The translations under genes and the position numbers were made by a program. The notes under the pieces were generated by a model that was not told the DNA's origin, searched no databases, and worked only from the letters and a program-made list of their open reading frames with translations. Below, one piece after another: positions 30,122 through 40,470 of a stretch of DNA of 64,000 nucleotides; the first letter of the stretch is position 1, and each line of letters starts with the position of its first letter. Origin of the DNA: UTCFX2 sp963726375 (GTDB taxonomy: Bacteria; Chloroflexota; Anaerolineae; Anaerolineales; UBA4823); NCBI GenBank assembly GCA_963726375.1, contig CAVSCE010000004.1, positions 1 to 64,000 of the forward strand, in the 5' to 3' direction.

Positions 30122-32492
30122 ATGAAGAAAGGGTTTTTTTGGATCGTTCTTTTCCTGATCGTGTTGGTCGCTGCCGGCTGCTCCCAGCCGACGCGGACCC
30201 CTAAACCGCCTACTCTTGAGCCGCCCACACCCGCGCCGGTCATCCCTTCATCCACGCCGGTCCCGATCGAGCCCACCTCCACCCAGGCGCCCCTGGACGA
30301 TTCCTGGACGAAAGTCCAGCAGGCCGGGGTTTTGCGGGTGGGCACAAGCGCCGATTACCCGCCGTTCGAATACTACAACGAGGATTTCGAGCTGGACGGG
30401 TTCGATATTGCATTGATCAAGCAGATCGGTCAGCGGCTGGGCGTCAAGGTCGAGCTGAACGACTTTGCGTTCGATGGGCTGCCCCAGGCGGTCGCGGTTG
30501 GCCAGGTCGAGGCGGCGATCGGCGCGCTGTCGGTGACCTCGGAGCGCCAGCAGATAGCAGCTTTCTCGAACGTCTATTTCGCTGGATCGGACGCGGTGCT
30601 CTCGCGGCCCGAAGCCAATCCGCTGAACGTCCAGAACCCTGCCGCGCTGGCCGCCGTGCGCCTGGGCGTGCAGACGAACTCGATCTACGCAACCTACGCC
30701 CAGGAAAAGCTGGTCGACGCGGGGCTGATGCCCAAGCAGAACCTGTACGTCTACACCGATATCGCCCAGGCGGTGAACGACCTGATCTCCAGGCGGATCG
30801 ACGCCGTCTGGCTGGACCTGAAACCGGCCCAGTCTTATGCAGCCTCCGGCCAGATCAAGGTCCTCGTCCAGGACCTGAACCAGCAGCTCTACGCGGTCGG
30901 GATGATGAAAGAGTCGAACGCCTTGCGCGAAAAGATCAACGAGGCGCTGACGCAGCTGCAGAACGACGGCACGCTCGCGAACCTGCAGGTGGAGTACCTG
31001 GGGATCAAGCCCGAAGATGTGGTAACACCGCAGCCCACGCCTCCGCCGGCTGCCTGCCTGGACGGCGCCCAATGGGTCGCCGACCTTTCCTACGACGATA
31101 ATGAGATGAAGTCGCCGCCCGTAATGCAGCCCAGGCCAGCCTTTCACAAAGGGCTGGCGGATGCGCAACAACGGCACCTGCACCTGGACGACCGGTTATC
31201 AGATGGCCTACGCTTCCGGCAACATCCCGGCGGCGCAGATGGGCGGGCAGCCGATCCCGGTGACCCGGGACGTGAAACCCGGAGAGACCTTTGACTTCCA
31301 GGTGAACCTGATCGCCCCGATCGTGCCCGGCACCTATCAAGGATTCTGGAACCTGCGCAACGCCCAAAACCGGCAGTTTGGCGAGACCGTCTGGGTGGGG
31401 ATCACGGTAAAAGCCGGCTCGCCGGTCCCGCCGCCGCCGACCCAGACGCCGGAAACGAATATCCTCTTCACAGCCGATCCCACTTCGATCACCTCCGGAG
31501 AGCCGGTGCTGTTCAAGTGGAAGGCCGAGGACGCCTCGGCTGTTTTCTTCTACCACGACGGGCAGAGCTGGTCGGACCACCCGGTGAGCGCTGAGGGGAA
31601 GTCGACCGAGTACCCGCCGTACACGCAGAACTATAACCTGCGGGTGGTCAAAAAGAACAACGAAGTGGTCGTTCGGACGATCATGATCAGCGTCAAACCG
31701 GCGGAAGATGCGCCGGTGATCGAATACTTCGGCGCCACGCCGCCGCAGATCGTGCTCGGCGGGTGCGTCAGCATCGACTGGTCGGTGAGCGGCAAGGTCG
31801 ACAGGGTGATCCTGCTGGCGAACAACACGCCGGTCTGGGACGGCGGCGCCGATCCAGGGCAACTACCAGGATTGCCCGCAGGCTGTCGAACAGCGCACCT
31901 ACACCCTGCAGGCCTACGGACCGGGCGGCACGTCCGTGCAGCAGATCACCGTCAACGTGCAGGCCCCTCCGCCGACCGAGACGCCGGTGCCCGATGTGCC
32001 GACCCCGGTTCCCGATCTCCCAACGAAGATACCCGATGTCCCGACTCCGGTCCCCGATGTGCCGACTCCCGTGCCGGATGTGCAGCCGCCCGTGATCCAG
32101 AATTTCAGCGTCGCGCCCGGCCAGATCGAGCCAGGCCAATGCGTGATGGTCTCGTGGACGACCGGCGGCGGCACCACGCGGGTCCAGCTTGCTGCGGGAA
32201 GGAGCGGTGATCCTGGACAACGCCCAGCTGAACAACTCGGTCCAGGACTGCCCCGCGCAGGATGCACCTCCAACGATAAAATACAGCCTGATGGCATACA
32301 ACAACGTCGGGCAGATTGATTCGCGAAACGATGGTGCAGGTCGTACCCCCGGCTCCACCGGCCCCGCCAGCCCCGCCGACGGAGCCTCCACCTGCCCCAC
32401 CGACCGAACCCCCGCCTGCGCCTCCGATAGAACCGCCGGCTGCCACTCCGATTGCGCTCAAAAGCTGGCAGATGCGAGGGCTGCAGGTTTAA
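30122..32492 (+). CDS. Lipoprotein: family 3 substrate-binding domain fused to NBR1-type Ig and further Ig-like domains, frameshifted
   Basis: The ATG at 30122 follows AAAGGAGG. The signal ends in lipobox LVAAGC (Cys about 20), then a Pro/Thr-rich spacer. Residues about 70-300 form an amino-acid-type solute-binding domain: GVLRVGTSADYPPFEYYNED, DGFDIALIKQIGQRLGVKVE, AIGALSVTSERQQIAAFSNV, GVQTNSIYATYAQEKLV, LTQLQNDGTLANLQVEYLG. After 31020 comes an NBR1-like domain: RNNGTCTWTTGYQMAYASGN, VKPGETFDFQVNLIAPIVPG, YQGFWNLRNAQNRQFGETVW. Ig-like modules follow with PVIEYFGATPPQIVLGGCVS and PVIQNFSVAPGQIEPGQCV, joined by PVPDVPTPVPD-rich linkers, ending LKSWQMRGLQV at 32492. Frame changes near 31120, 31850, 32190 and 32330. 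About 790 residues. No permease gene is adjacent. Confidence 0.85.
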
Positions 32493-32654
32493 GTTGCAGG
32501 TCGCAAGCGCAGTTTTACCCGCAATCGCTCGGAAGAAAATGATCAGTGAGATGTGGGGAGCATATACCGTCGATCAATAAGACGTTTCGAAGCCAGATCG
32601 AACAAGGAAAGCCAGGAAATCAAACAAATTGAACCAGGACAACAGGAGAAAACC

Positions 32655-33331
32655 ATGGGAACCGCAATTGCAGATATTCTACCGCTTGCCCTCGGCGTGG
32701 CGCTCAGCCCGCTGCCGATCGTCGCCGTCATCTTGATGCTGTTCAGCAAGAAGGCGCGCAGCACAAGCCTCGGCTTTTTGATCGGCTGGATCCTGGGCGT
32801 CGTCATCGTCTCGACTGCCGTCGTCTTCCTGGCAGATCCGGCCAAACAGGCCACCGGAGGCGGGATCTCCCCTCTCCGCACTTGTGCACCTGATCCTCGG
32901 ACTGCTGCTGCTGGTTGCGGCATACCGCAACTGGAAGAAGCGCCCGAAACCCGGGAGGACGTCCCGATGCCCAAATGGATGAGCTCGATCGATTCGATGA
33001 CGGCTGGCAAGGCGTTGGGGTTGGGGGCGCTGCTCTCGGGCGTGAACCCGAAGAACCTGGCCCTGATCATCGGCGCAGGCGTCGCAATCGTGGCGGCGGG
33101 GCTGAGCTCGAGCGAGACGGTCGTCGTGTTGATCGTCTTCATCGTCATCGCCTCCGCCATGTGGCTGCTCCCGTGATCGTCTACCTGGTAATGGGCGAAA
33201 AAGCCACGCCCACGCTGATGGGCTGGAAAACCTGGCTGATCCACAACAACGCCGCGGTGATGATGGTGATCCTGCTGCTGTTCGGCGTCAAGCTGCTCGG
33301 CGATGGCCTGGGCGCGCTGATCGGCGGTTAA
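32655..33331 (+). CDS. GAP-family (Sap-like) integral membrane protein, frameshifted
   Basis: Start at 32655 after AGGAGA: MGTAIADILPLALGVALSPL, then PIVAVILMLFSKKARSTSLG, FLIGWILGVVIVSTAVVFLA, a cytosolic linker with RNWKKRPKPGEDVPMPKWMS-like text, AGKALGLGALLSGVNPKNLA, LIIGAGVAIVAAGLSSSETV and, in the last frame, YLVMGEKATPTLMGWKTWLI to GALIGG. Six or so membrane helices and the GVNPKNLAL motif are typical of this LysE-superfamily group, first studied as transporters of lipids and related cargo in mycobacteria. Frame changes near 32875 and 33165. The cargo is unknown. Confidence 0.85.
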
Positions 33332-33372
33332 GAAATGCATGAATATTTACATAGACGAAAGGGAGAACACAA

Positions 33373-34454
33373 ATGAGCACAACCAGCAAGAAGACAAAAG
33401 CGAGCAAACCCTCCGGCGCCTCGGCAGCAAAGGCAAAACCGGCTGCCCCGAAGCCCGTTTCGGAAGGTGCAGAATTGGAAGCCGCGGCAGGCGAGGCAAC
33501 CCTGGAAGCGGGCATTCTGAAGGTCGCAGATGCCGGGACTGCCGCCCGAATCAGCGCAGTGGGGGCGGCGGCGGCAGCCAGCGACGTGACCCGGGCGGTC
33601 GACGCCGCGGTGGCGGCCGACCGGATTTCGCGCCTGAGCGAGGCCGTGGCCGAGGCCGGCGCGGCGGATATAAGCCAGGGCGAGGAGATGCTGGCTGTCT
33701 CCGAAGACGTCAGCCTGATGAGCGCGCTGGTCGGATTGATGAGCGCCAGGGATATGGAACACGGCCTCGAGCTGGCCCGGGTGGCAGGCGAGCTGTGGAC
33801 CGTCAGCGGCGTCGTCGGCACGCTCCAGATGCCGGTTTTGACCGACTTTCTCGAAAGCCGCGGCCTCCTGCTGAAGGAGATGGCCGTCGAGCAGATGCTG
33901 CGCTCGGCCAGGAGGAGCAGCCTCGCCCAGGTCATGGCAGAGACCGGCGAGCGGGCGGCTGCACTGGGTGAAAATGAAGTCTTCGAAGGCGTCGGGCGGA
34001 TGGTGGTCGCGGATGCGATGGCCGACCGGGCCGACGAGCTCGATGCAGCCAGCCTGGACCTGGCGGCTCGCGGCATGATCGAGATGGAAGCCTCTCAGGC
34101 CGCGGCGGACGCTGCCAGGGAGATGGCGCTGGAAGGGCTGGCCGACGTCGCCGTGGGCTCAAGCGAGATCGGCGAGGCGGCTGCAAAAAGCAAAGAGGCT
34201 GATCACGAGTTATCTGGGCATGGCAGTGTCTGCCAACCGGTTAGCGAAATCGATGCGCTGGCGCTGGCTTCGATCCTGAGCCGTCGCGGCTGGTTGGGAC
34301 CCCCGCCGCGACGATCATGCCTGCAGCCGGAGCCTTCCTTACCAAACAGCTCGAGTCCTTCAGGGAGTTCCCGCCGCGCCAGGAAGCCCCCTCCTTCAGC
34401 CTGGACAAGGTGATCGCCAGGATGAATAAAGCCACCGACGGCAGCATGCATTGA
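33373..34454 (+). CDS. Helical protein of unknown function, paralogue of 47050-47763
   Basis: Start ATG 33373 (MSTTSKKTKASKPSGASAAK), then a low-complexity Ala/Lys/Pro N-terminus. The conserved core, about residues 45-275, is almost all helix and very rich in Ala, Glu and Met: KVADAGTAARISAVGAAAAA, AVAEAGAADISQGEEMLAVS, EDVSLMSALVGLMSARDMEH, LELARVAGELWTVSGVVG, TDFLESRGLLLKEMAVEQML, GVGRMVVADAMADRADELDA. Near 34200-34290 the frame changes and the end reads GAFLTKQLESFREFPPRQEA, then FSLDKVIARMNKATDGSMH to 34454. No enzyme motif, signal or membrane helix is seen. A related gene 13.7 kb away keeps about 90% base identity over the core. I do not know the family. Confidence 0.75.
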
Positions 34455-34520
34455 GCGGATCGGGCAGCTGTGCCGGTCTCCCGGCGCAGCTGCCGAATTG
34501 AGCCATTCAGGAGAACCCAA

Positions 34521-35454
34521 ATGAGCCAACTTCTACCATCCTGGAACGATACCCGCACGAAAAGCCCATCCTCGGCTTCATCCAGGCTGTCACCGATCCC
34601 GAGGCCCCGACTTCCTCCCGCCGATGGAGCGGATCGCCACTTTTGACAACGACGGCACGCTCTGGCTGGAAAAGCCGCTGTACATCCAGCTGCAGCACGC
34701 CCTGCACACGATCGGCCGAATGGCGGCTGAAAAGCCGGAGCTGCGCCAGCGCCAGCCTTACAAAGCCGTCTTTGAAAGGGACATGGCCTGGCTGGGCAAG
34801 GCAGCTTCGGATTATTTGAAAGGAGATTTCTCCGGGATCAAGAAACTGCTGTCCGGCTATGTCGAAGCCTATGAAGGGCAGCCGGTCGAAGCCTTCGAAG
34901 CGGACGCGCTCAATTCCTGAGCAACGCCCAGGATGCTCGCTTCAAAAAACCCTATAAGCTGCTGACCTACCAGCCGATGAAGGAGCTGGTGCTGGCGCTG
35001 CAGGAGAGCGGCTTCCAGGTCTATATCACCACCGGAGGCGGGCGTGATTTCGTGCGCGCCGTCTGCGAGGAGATCTACAACATCCCTCGCTCCATGACGA
35101 TCGGGAGCAGCGTCACATTCGAGTTCAAGAAGGATTCTCAGGGCGCCGCCCAGGTGCTGCGCACCAAAGAGCTCGAGATGCCGATCGACGACGGTCCGGG
35201 CAAACCCCCGCACATCCACCGCGCCATCGGGCGCAGGCCGGTCCTGGCGGCAGGGAATTCTGACGGCGACATCCCCATGCTCCAAGTACGCCGGCGGGCG
35301 CAAGGGCGGACGCTGGGCTTCTGGTGCACCACGACGACTCCGGACCGCGAGTACGCCTACGACGAGGGCGCCGAAACGGCGCTGCAGCTCGCTGCAGAAA
35401 GAGGGCTGGCTGGTCGTCAGCATGAAGGACGACTGGAAGACGGTTTTTGGTTAG
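34521..35454 (+). CDS. HAD-superfamily phosphatase, frameshifted
   Basis: Start at 34521 after AGGAG. Motif I is in ERIATFDNDGTLWLEKPLY (the two Asp of DND) near 34640, and the cap region contains YKAVFERDMAWLGKAASDYL. Motif II is in VYITTGGGRDFVRAVCEEIY near 35020. The Lys and the acidic motif IV are in GKPPHIHRAIG and AAGNSDGDIPML near 35200-35280. The last frame ends KEGWLVVSMKDDWKTVFG at 35454. Frame changes near 34620, 34910, 35290 and 35390. About 310 residues. It resembles the phosphoserine-phosphatase-like branch of HAD proteins (catalytic Asp nucleophile). Substrate unknown. Confidence 0.82.
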
Positions 35455-35488
35455 TTCCAGATTATGCGGCTCCGTTTCGTTTAGAAAA

Positions 35489-35518
35489 AAGCAGGAGAAG
35501 CCGGTGCTTCTCCTGCTT
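35489..35518. terminator. Intrinsic terminator after the HAD phosphatase
   Basis: AAGCAGGAGAAGC, loop CGGT, GCTTCTCCTGCTT: a perfect 13-bp stem preceded by six A and followed by a short T-containing stretch. Confidence 0.8.
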
Positions 35519-35782
35519 ATCTATTTAAGCGACGAGGCTGTCACTTTTTCGGTTGGGAGCAAATCCGATTAATCCAAATCGGGGCTTGACATTTTCATTT
35601 TCTGATCTATCCTCTAATTATAGGAATGGATCGTCTTGCATTCCTGGGGGAAATCTGATCGTTGGCCGCCGTCCTGGGCAACCCTGCCTTCCGATGCAGT
35701 CGCCGCCGCCAATCCACATCTATGCAAAGGGGTAGGAGAGGCTCTGATTGGGCTGTTGCCGCTGAAAAAGGAGGGTTTCGCG

Positions 35783-38700
35783 ATGAAAAAAAGCTCCCTG
35801 TGTATTTTGCTGATTGCCTTGCTTTCGCTGGCGCCGGTCATCCTGGCGCCCCAAGCGGCGACCGCCGAGACCGGCGAGTTCAACCCCACAGATCATCAGG
35901 CCGGCTGTGATCGTGCTCGGCCAGCCGGACTTCACCAGCAGCGCTCGACCGCATACCCAGACCGGGATGAAGCTTCCCCATGCCGTGACGGTTGACCCCA
36001 CGACCGGCAAGGTCTTCGTGGCAGAGTATACAACCACCGCGTGCTGCGCTTTGCTCTCGGTGGCGGCGTTGACCAACGGATCCGCGGCAGAAGCCGTGCT
36101 GGGGCAGGCAGATTCCTCAGCGTCTTGCCAAACCGCGGGGGTTCAGCCGCGGCAAACACCTTGAACAGGCCTCTCGGAGTATCCGTTGATCGGCAGGCCG
36201 GCTGTGGGTGGCGGATGCCAGCAACAACCGCGTCCTGCGCTTCGACGGCGCTGCGGCAAAGACCAACGGCGCGGCTGCCGAAGGCGTGTTGGGGCAGGCG
36301 AGTTTATCAGGACAGCGCTCCGCGCGTCCCAAAGCGGGATGAACCAATCGAACGACGTGTTTGCGGACCTGAAACGGGCGGCTGTGGGTGTCGGACTTGA
36401 ACAACAACCGCGTCCTGCGTTTCGATATCGCCGCCTAGCAAAGCAAACGGCGACCAACGCCGACGGCGTGCTGGGGCAGCAAAATTTCACCAGCAACGAC
36501 CCGAAACCACCCAGAATGGAATGCACTATCCACCGGACTGTTCATGGATCTGGATGGGCGGCTGTGGGTGGCGGATTATGACAAACAACCGCGTCCTGCG
36601 CTTCGATAACGCCGCCTGCAAAGCAAACGGCGCGAATGCCGACGGCGTGCTGGGGCAGACCGATTTTACCAGCAGCGGCTCTGACTGCACCCAAAATGGG
36701 ATGTCAATCCCGCGCGGCGTCAGCGGCGATCCTTCCGGCCGGCTGTACGTCGCCGATAACAACAACCGGATCCTCGTCTTCGAAGGTGCTGCAGGTCTCG
36801 CAAACGGCGCCAATGCCCAGCATGTGCTTGGGCAGGCGAATTTCACCACCTGCACCGCCAACACCGGCGGCATCTCTGCCCCTTCGCTGAACGCTCCTAC
36901 CCGGGTTTTTTTTGATCCAGGCGCCAACGTCTTGTGGGCGGCAGATTTTTACAACAACCGGGTGCTGATGTACGGCAACACCGCCGAGCCCGCCGCGCTG
37001 GTGCTCGGCCAGCCGGACTTTTCGACGACAAGTGCGGCCATTTCCCAAACCGGGATGAACTCCCCCACTGCCGTAACGGTAGACCCCACCACTGGCAAGG
37101 TGTTCGTGGCAGACGAGTCCAATAACCGCGTGCTGCGCTTTGCTTCTGCCGCGGCGCTGACGCAACGGAGACCCGGCAGAAGCCGTTCTGGGGCAGGCAG
37201 ACTTCGCCAGCAGCCAGCCCAACCGCGGGGGACTCCGCGGCGGCAAACACCCTGTCATGCCCCTTACGGGGTTTCCGTCGACTCGGAAGGCCGGCTGTGG
37301 GTGGCGGATACTGGCAACAACCGCCTCCTGCGGTTTGACAATGCCTCAGCTAAAACGAACGGCGCCGAGGCCGACGGCGTGCTCGGGCAGCCGGACTTCA
37401 CCAGCAGCAATTACGAGACCACCCGAACCGGGATGTATAAACCAGTCTCCGTGTTTGCGGACTCGCAGGGACGGCTCTGGGTTGCAGATAATTACAACAA
37501 CCGCGTGCTGCGCTTCGACAACGCCGCGTTCAAGCCCAACGGCGCCGAGGCCGACGGCGTGCTGGGGCAGGCGGATTTTACCAGTCAGCCCTCATGGAAC
37601 GGGCCAGAACAGAATGAACGACTCCCAAGGCGTGTTCGTGGATAGTGAGCGGTCGGCTGTGGGTGGCGGACTTTTTCAACTACCGCCTCCTGCGCTTCGA
37701 CAACGCCGCTGGAAAAATTAACGGTGGGAACGCCGACGGCGTGCTGGGGCAGCCGGACTTCAACAACGTCACTCGCGCCTGCACCCAGGATGGGATGTAC
37801 TACACCTGAGGGCATCAGCGGCGACCAATCCGGCCGGGTGTACGTGGCCGATACCGGCAACAACCGGATACTCATCTTCGACGATGCTGCAGGGCCTGCA
37901 AATGGCGCAGACGCCAGCGGATGCTGGGGCAGCCGAACTTCAGCACCTGCACCTCCAACACCGGCGGCGCATCCTCCGCTTCGCTGTATTCACCTGCTGA
38001 TGTTATTCTTTGACACGTTCGCCAACGTCCTGTGGGCGGCTGACAATAACAACAACCGCGTGCTGATGTACGGGTCTCCCTCCAGGCCTGCATCCCTGGT
38101 GCTTGGCCAGCCGGGCTTCACCAGCAGCGCTGCAGCAACCACCCAGACCGGGATGAAATCCCCCGCTGCCGTGACAGTTGACCCCACGACCGGCAAAGTC
38201 TTCGTGGCAGATGCGAGAAACCACCGCGTGCTGCGTTTTGCCTCGGCGGTGGCGCTTGCCAACGGCGCCCCGGCAGAAGCCGTGCTGGGACAGGCGGATT
38301 TCAGCCACGGCCTGCCCAACCGCGGGGGTCCGCCAGCGGCAAACACAATGGCTTACCCCGCTGGGTGTCTATGTGGATCCGGATGGCAGGCTGTGGGTGG
38401 CGGAATATAATAATCACCGCGTCCTGCGTTTTGACGATGCCGTCATCAAAAACGAACGGCGCAGAGGCTGACGGCGTGCTTGGGGCAGCCGGATTTCAGC
38501 CACAATACCTCCGCAACGACCCAGTTTGGGATGAAAGGTCCAGCTGGGGTCGTTACGTGTGACCGCAGGCGGGCGGCTTTGGGTGGCTGACACTCAAAAC
38601 AACCGCGTCCTGCGGTTCGACAATGCTGCCTTACAAGGAGAACGGCGGCAACGCCGACGGTGTGCTGGGGCAGCCGGATTTCACCAGCAGCACTCCCAGC

Positions 38701-40310
38701 GACCACCCAGAATGGGATGGACCGTCCGTTGGGCTTGTTCAATTGATAAGGGCGGGCGGCTATGGGTTGCGGATTTTTATAACAACCGCCTGCTGCGCTT
38801 CGAAAACGCCGCCTCTAAGGGAAACGGCGGCGACGCCGACGGCGTGCTGGGGCAGGTCGACTTTGAGCAACGGACACTTGCCTGCTCCCAGCAGCGGGAT
38901 GTCCTGGCCACGCGCTGTCAGCAGCGATCCTTCCGGGAGGCTTTATGTGGCAGACGGCGATAATAACCGCATTCTCATCTTCGACGAGGCCGCAGGGCTT
39001 GCAAACGGCGCGGCTGCAGCGGCCTGCTCGGGCAGCCTTACTTCACCACCTGCACCGTCAACACCGGCGGCCTTTCCGCCGCTTCGCTTGAAAACCGCTT
39101 CCGGCGTATTCTTCGATCCTACATACAACGTCTTGTGGGCGGCTGATATCGGGAACAACAGGGTCTTGATGTACGGCGCCCCTTCCAGGCGGGCTTCCCT
39201 GGTGCTCGGCCAGCCGGGCTTCACATCCAGAATATGGGCGACTTCCCAGGCCGGGATGAGCACCCCCTCAGGGGTAGCGGTCGATCCCTCGACGGGCAAG
39301 GTCTTTGTAGCTGATGAAAGCAATCATCGAGTCCTGCGGTTTGCGTCCGTGGCGGCGCTTAACAGCGGAGCCGCGGCAGAAGCCGTGCTGGGGCAGGAAG
39401 ATTTCCTCAGCAGCCAGCCCAACCGGGGGTGGTTTAGTCCATCGGCAGACACGATGAGTGATCCTGCTGGGATATCCATTGACCTGGATGGGCGGCTGTG
39501 GGTGGCGGATTCCGGCAACCACCGCCTCCTGCGCTTCGATAAAGCCGCCGCAAAGGAGGATGGTGCGGACGCTGACAGCGTGCTTGGACAGGTGAATTTC
39601 ACCGACGACGATTTCTCAGTATCAAAAAGCAGGATGGATTCCCCTGTTGACGTAGCTGTTGACTCAGGCTGGCCGCCTGTGGGTGTCAGATGGCAATAAT
39701 AACCGCCTCCTGCGTATGAAAACGCCGCCTTCAAAGCCAAAGGTGCGGACGCCGATGGTGTGCTGGGTCAGCCTGGTTTCGACAGCCGCAATTTTGCGGA
39801 CCTCACAAAATGCAATGGGCTATCCTACCGGCATGTTCATAGATAGGGATAATCGGCTGTGGGTCGCGGATAAATTTAACCATCGAGTTTTACGTTTCGA
39901 CAATGCGGCTGAAAAGGAAAACGGAGGCCCGGCCAACGGGGTGCTGGGGCAAGAATTATTTACCACCAGGGATCTCTTGCTCGCCTAGGCGGCATGTTCA
40001 GACCCGACTGGCGTCAGTGGAGATGCTTTCGGAAGGTTATATGTCGCAGACCACAACCGGGTCCTGGTCTACGAACGCCTCGCAGCGCTGGTAAACGGCG
40101 CGGCAGCCAGCGGCCTGCTGGGGCAGCCAAATTTCACAACCTGCACGATCAATACCGGAGGCCTTTCCGCGGGTTCTTTGTATATATCCTATCGAGGTAT
40201 TTTTCGACAGGATCACCGATGTGCTTTGGGTCGCTGACAGTTATAACGGCCGCGTGCTGATGTACGGCGAGCCGATTTTCAAGGTCTTTCTGCCGGTGAG
40301 CAGGAACTGA
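35783..40310 (+). CDS. Secreted NHL-repeat beta-propeller-type protein, heavily frameshifted
   Basis: The start at 35783 after AAGGAGGG gives a signal peptide (MKKSSLCILLIALLSLAPVI). The body from about 35910 to 40150 is built of roughly 23 units of about 60 residues (180 bases), each like VLGQPDFTSS, ...GVSVDSEGRLWVADTGNNR, VLRFDNAAAKTNGAEADG. This is the NHL-type four-stranded blade pattern. The end is YGEPIFKVFLPVSRN, carrying the shared C-terminal motif. The frame changes about every 150-400 bases, more than in its neighbours, perhaps because repeats are hard to assemble. About 1,500 residues. Such propellers bind ligands or proteins outside the cell; no enzymatic domain is seen. Confidence 0.8.
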
Positions 40311-40315
40311 ATAAA

Positions 40316-40430
40316 GATTGAAAAGCGAAGAACGCAAAGGGCGTGAAGGGGTTTTTATTGAAGATTGAAACGCAAAGAACACGATGAAATCTCAGCAAAT
40401 CACCACGTTCTTTGCGTCATTTGCGGTAAT
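40316..40430. repeat. Family A repeats (GATTGAAAAGCGAAGAACG, then CAAAGGGCG)
   Basis: Two tandem versions: GATTGAAAAGCGAAGAACGC at 40316 and GATTGAAACGCAAAGAACAC at 40363, followed by TTCTTTGCGTCATTTGCGG at 40410, which is an inverted version. It fills the gap between the two large secreted genes. Confidence 0.75.
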
Positions 40431-40470
40431 CGGTTTATTCAGGCTGCGTATTGGGCAGGAGGAGGCAGGG

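Noticed and set aside
35900..40150. Regular repeats spaced about 180 bases, considered as a CRISPR-like array
   Set aside because: Each unit is coding, variable and lies within one large gene with signal peptide and blade motifs. CRISPR repeats are short and identical with unique spacers.
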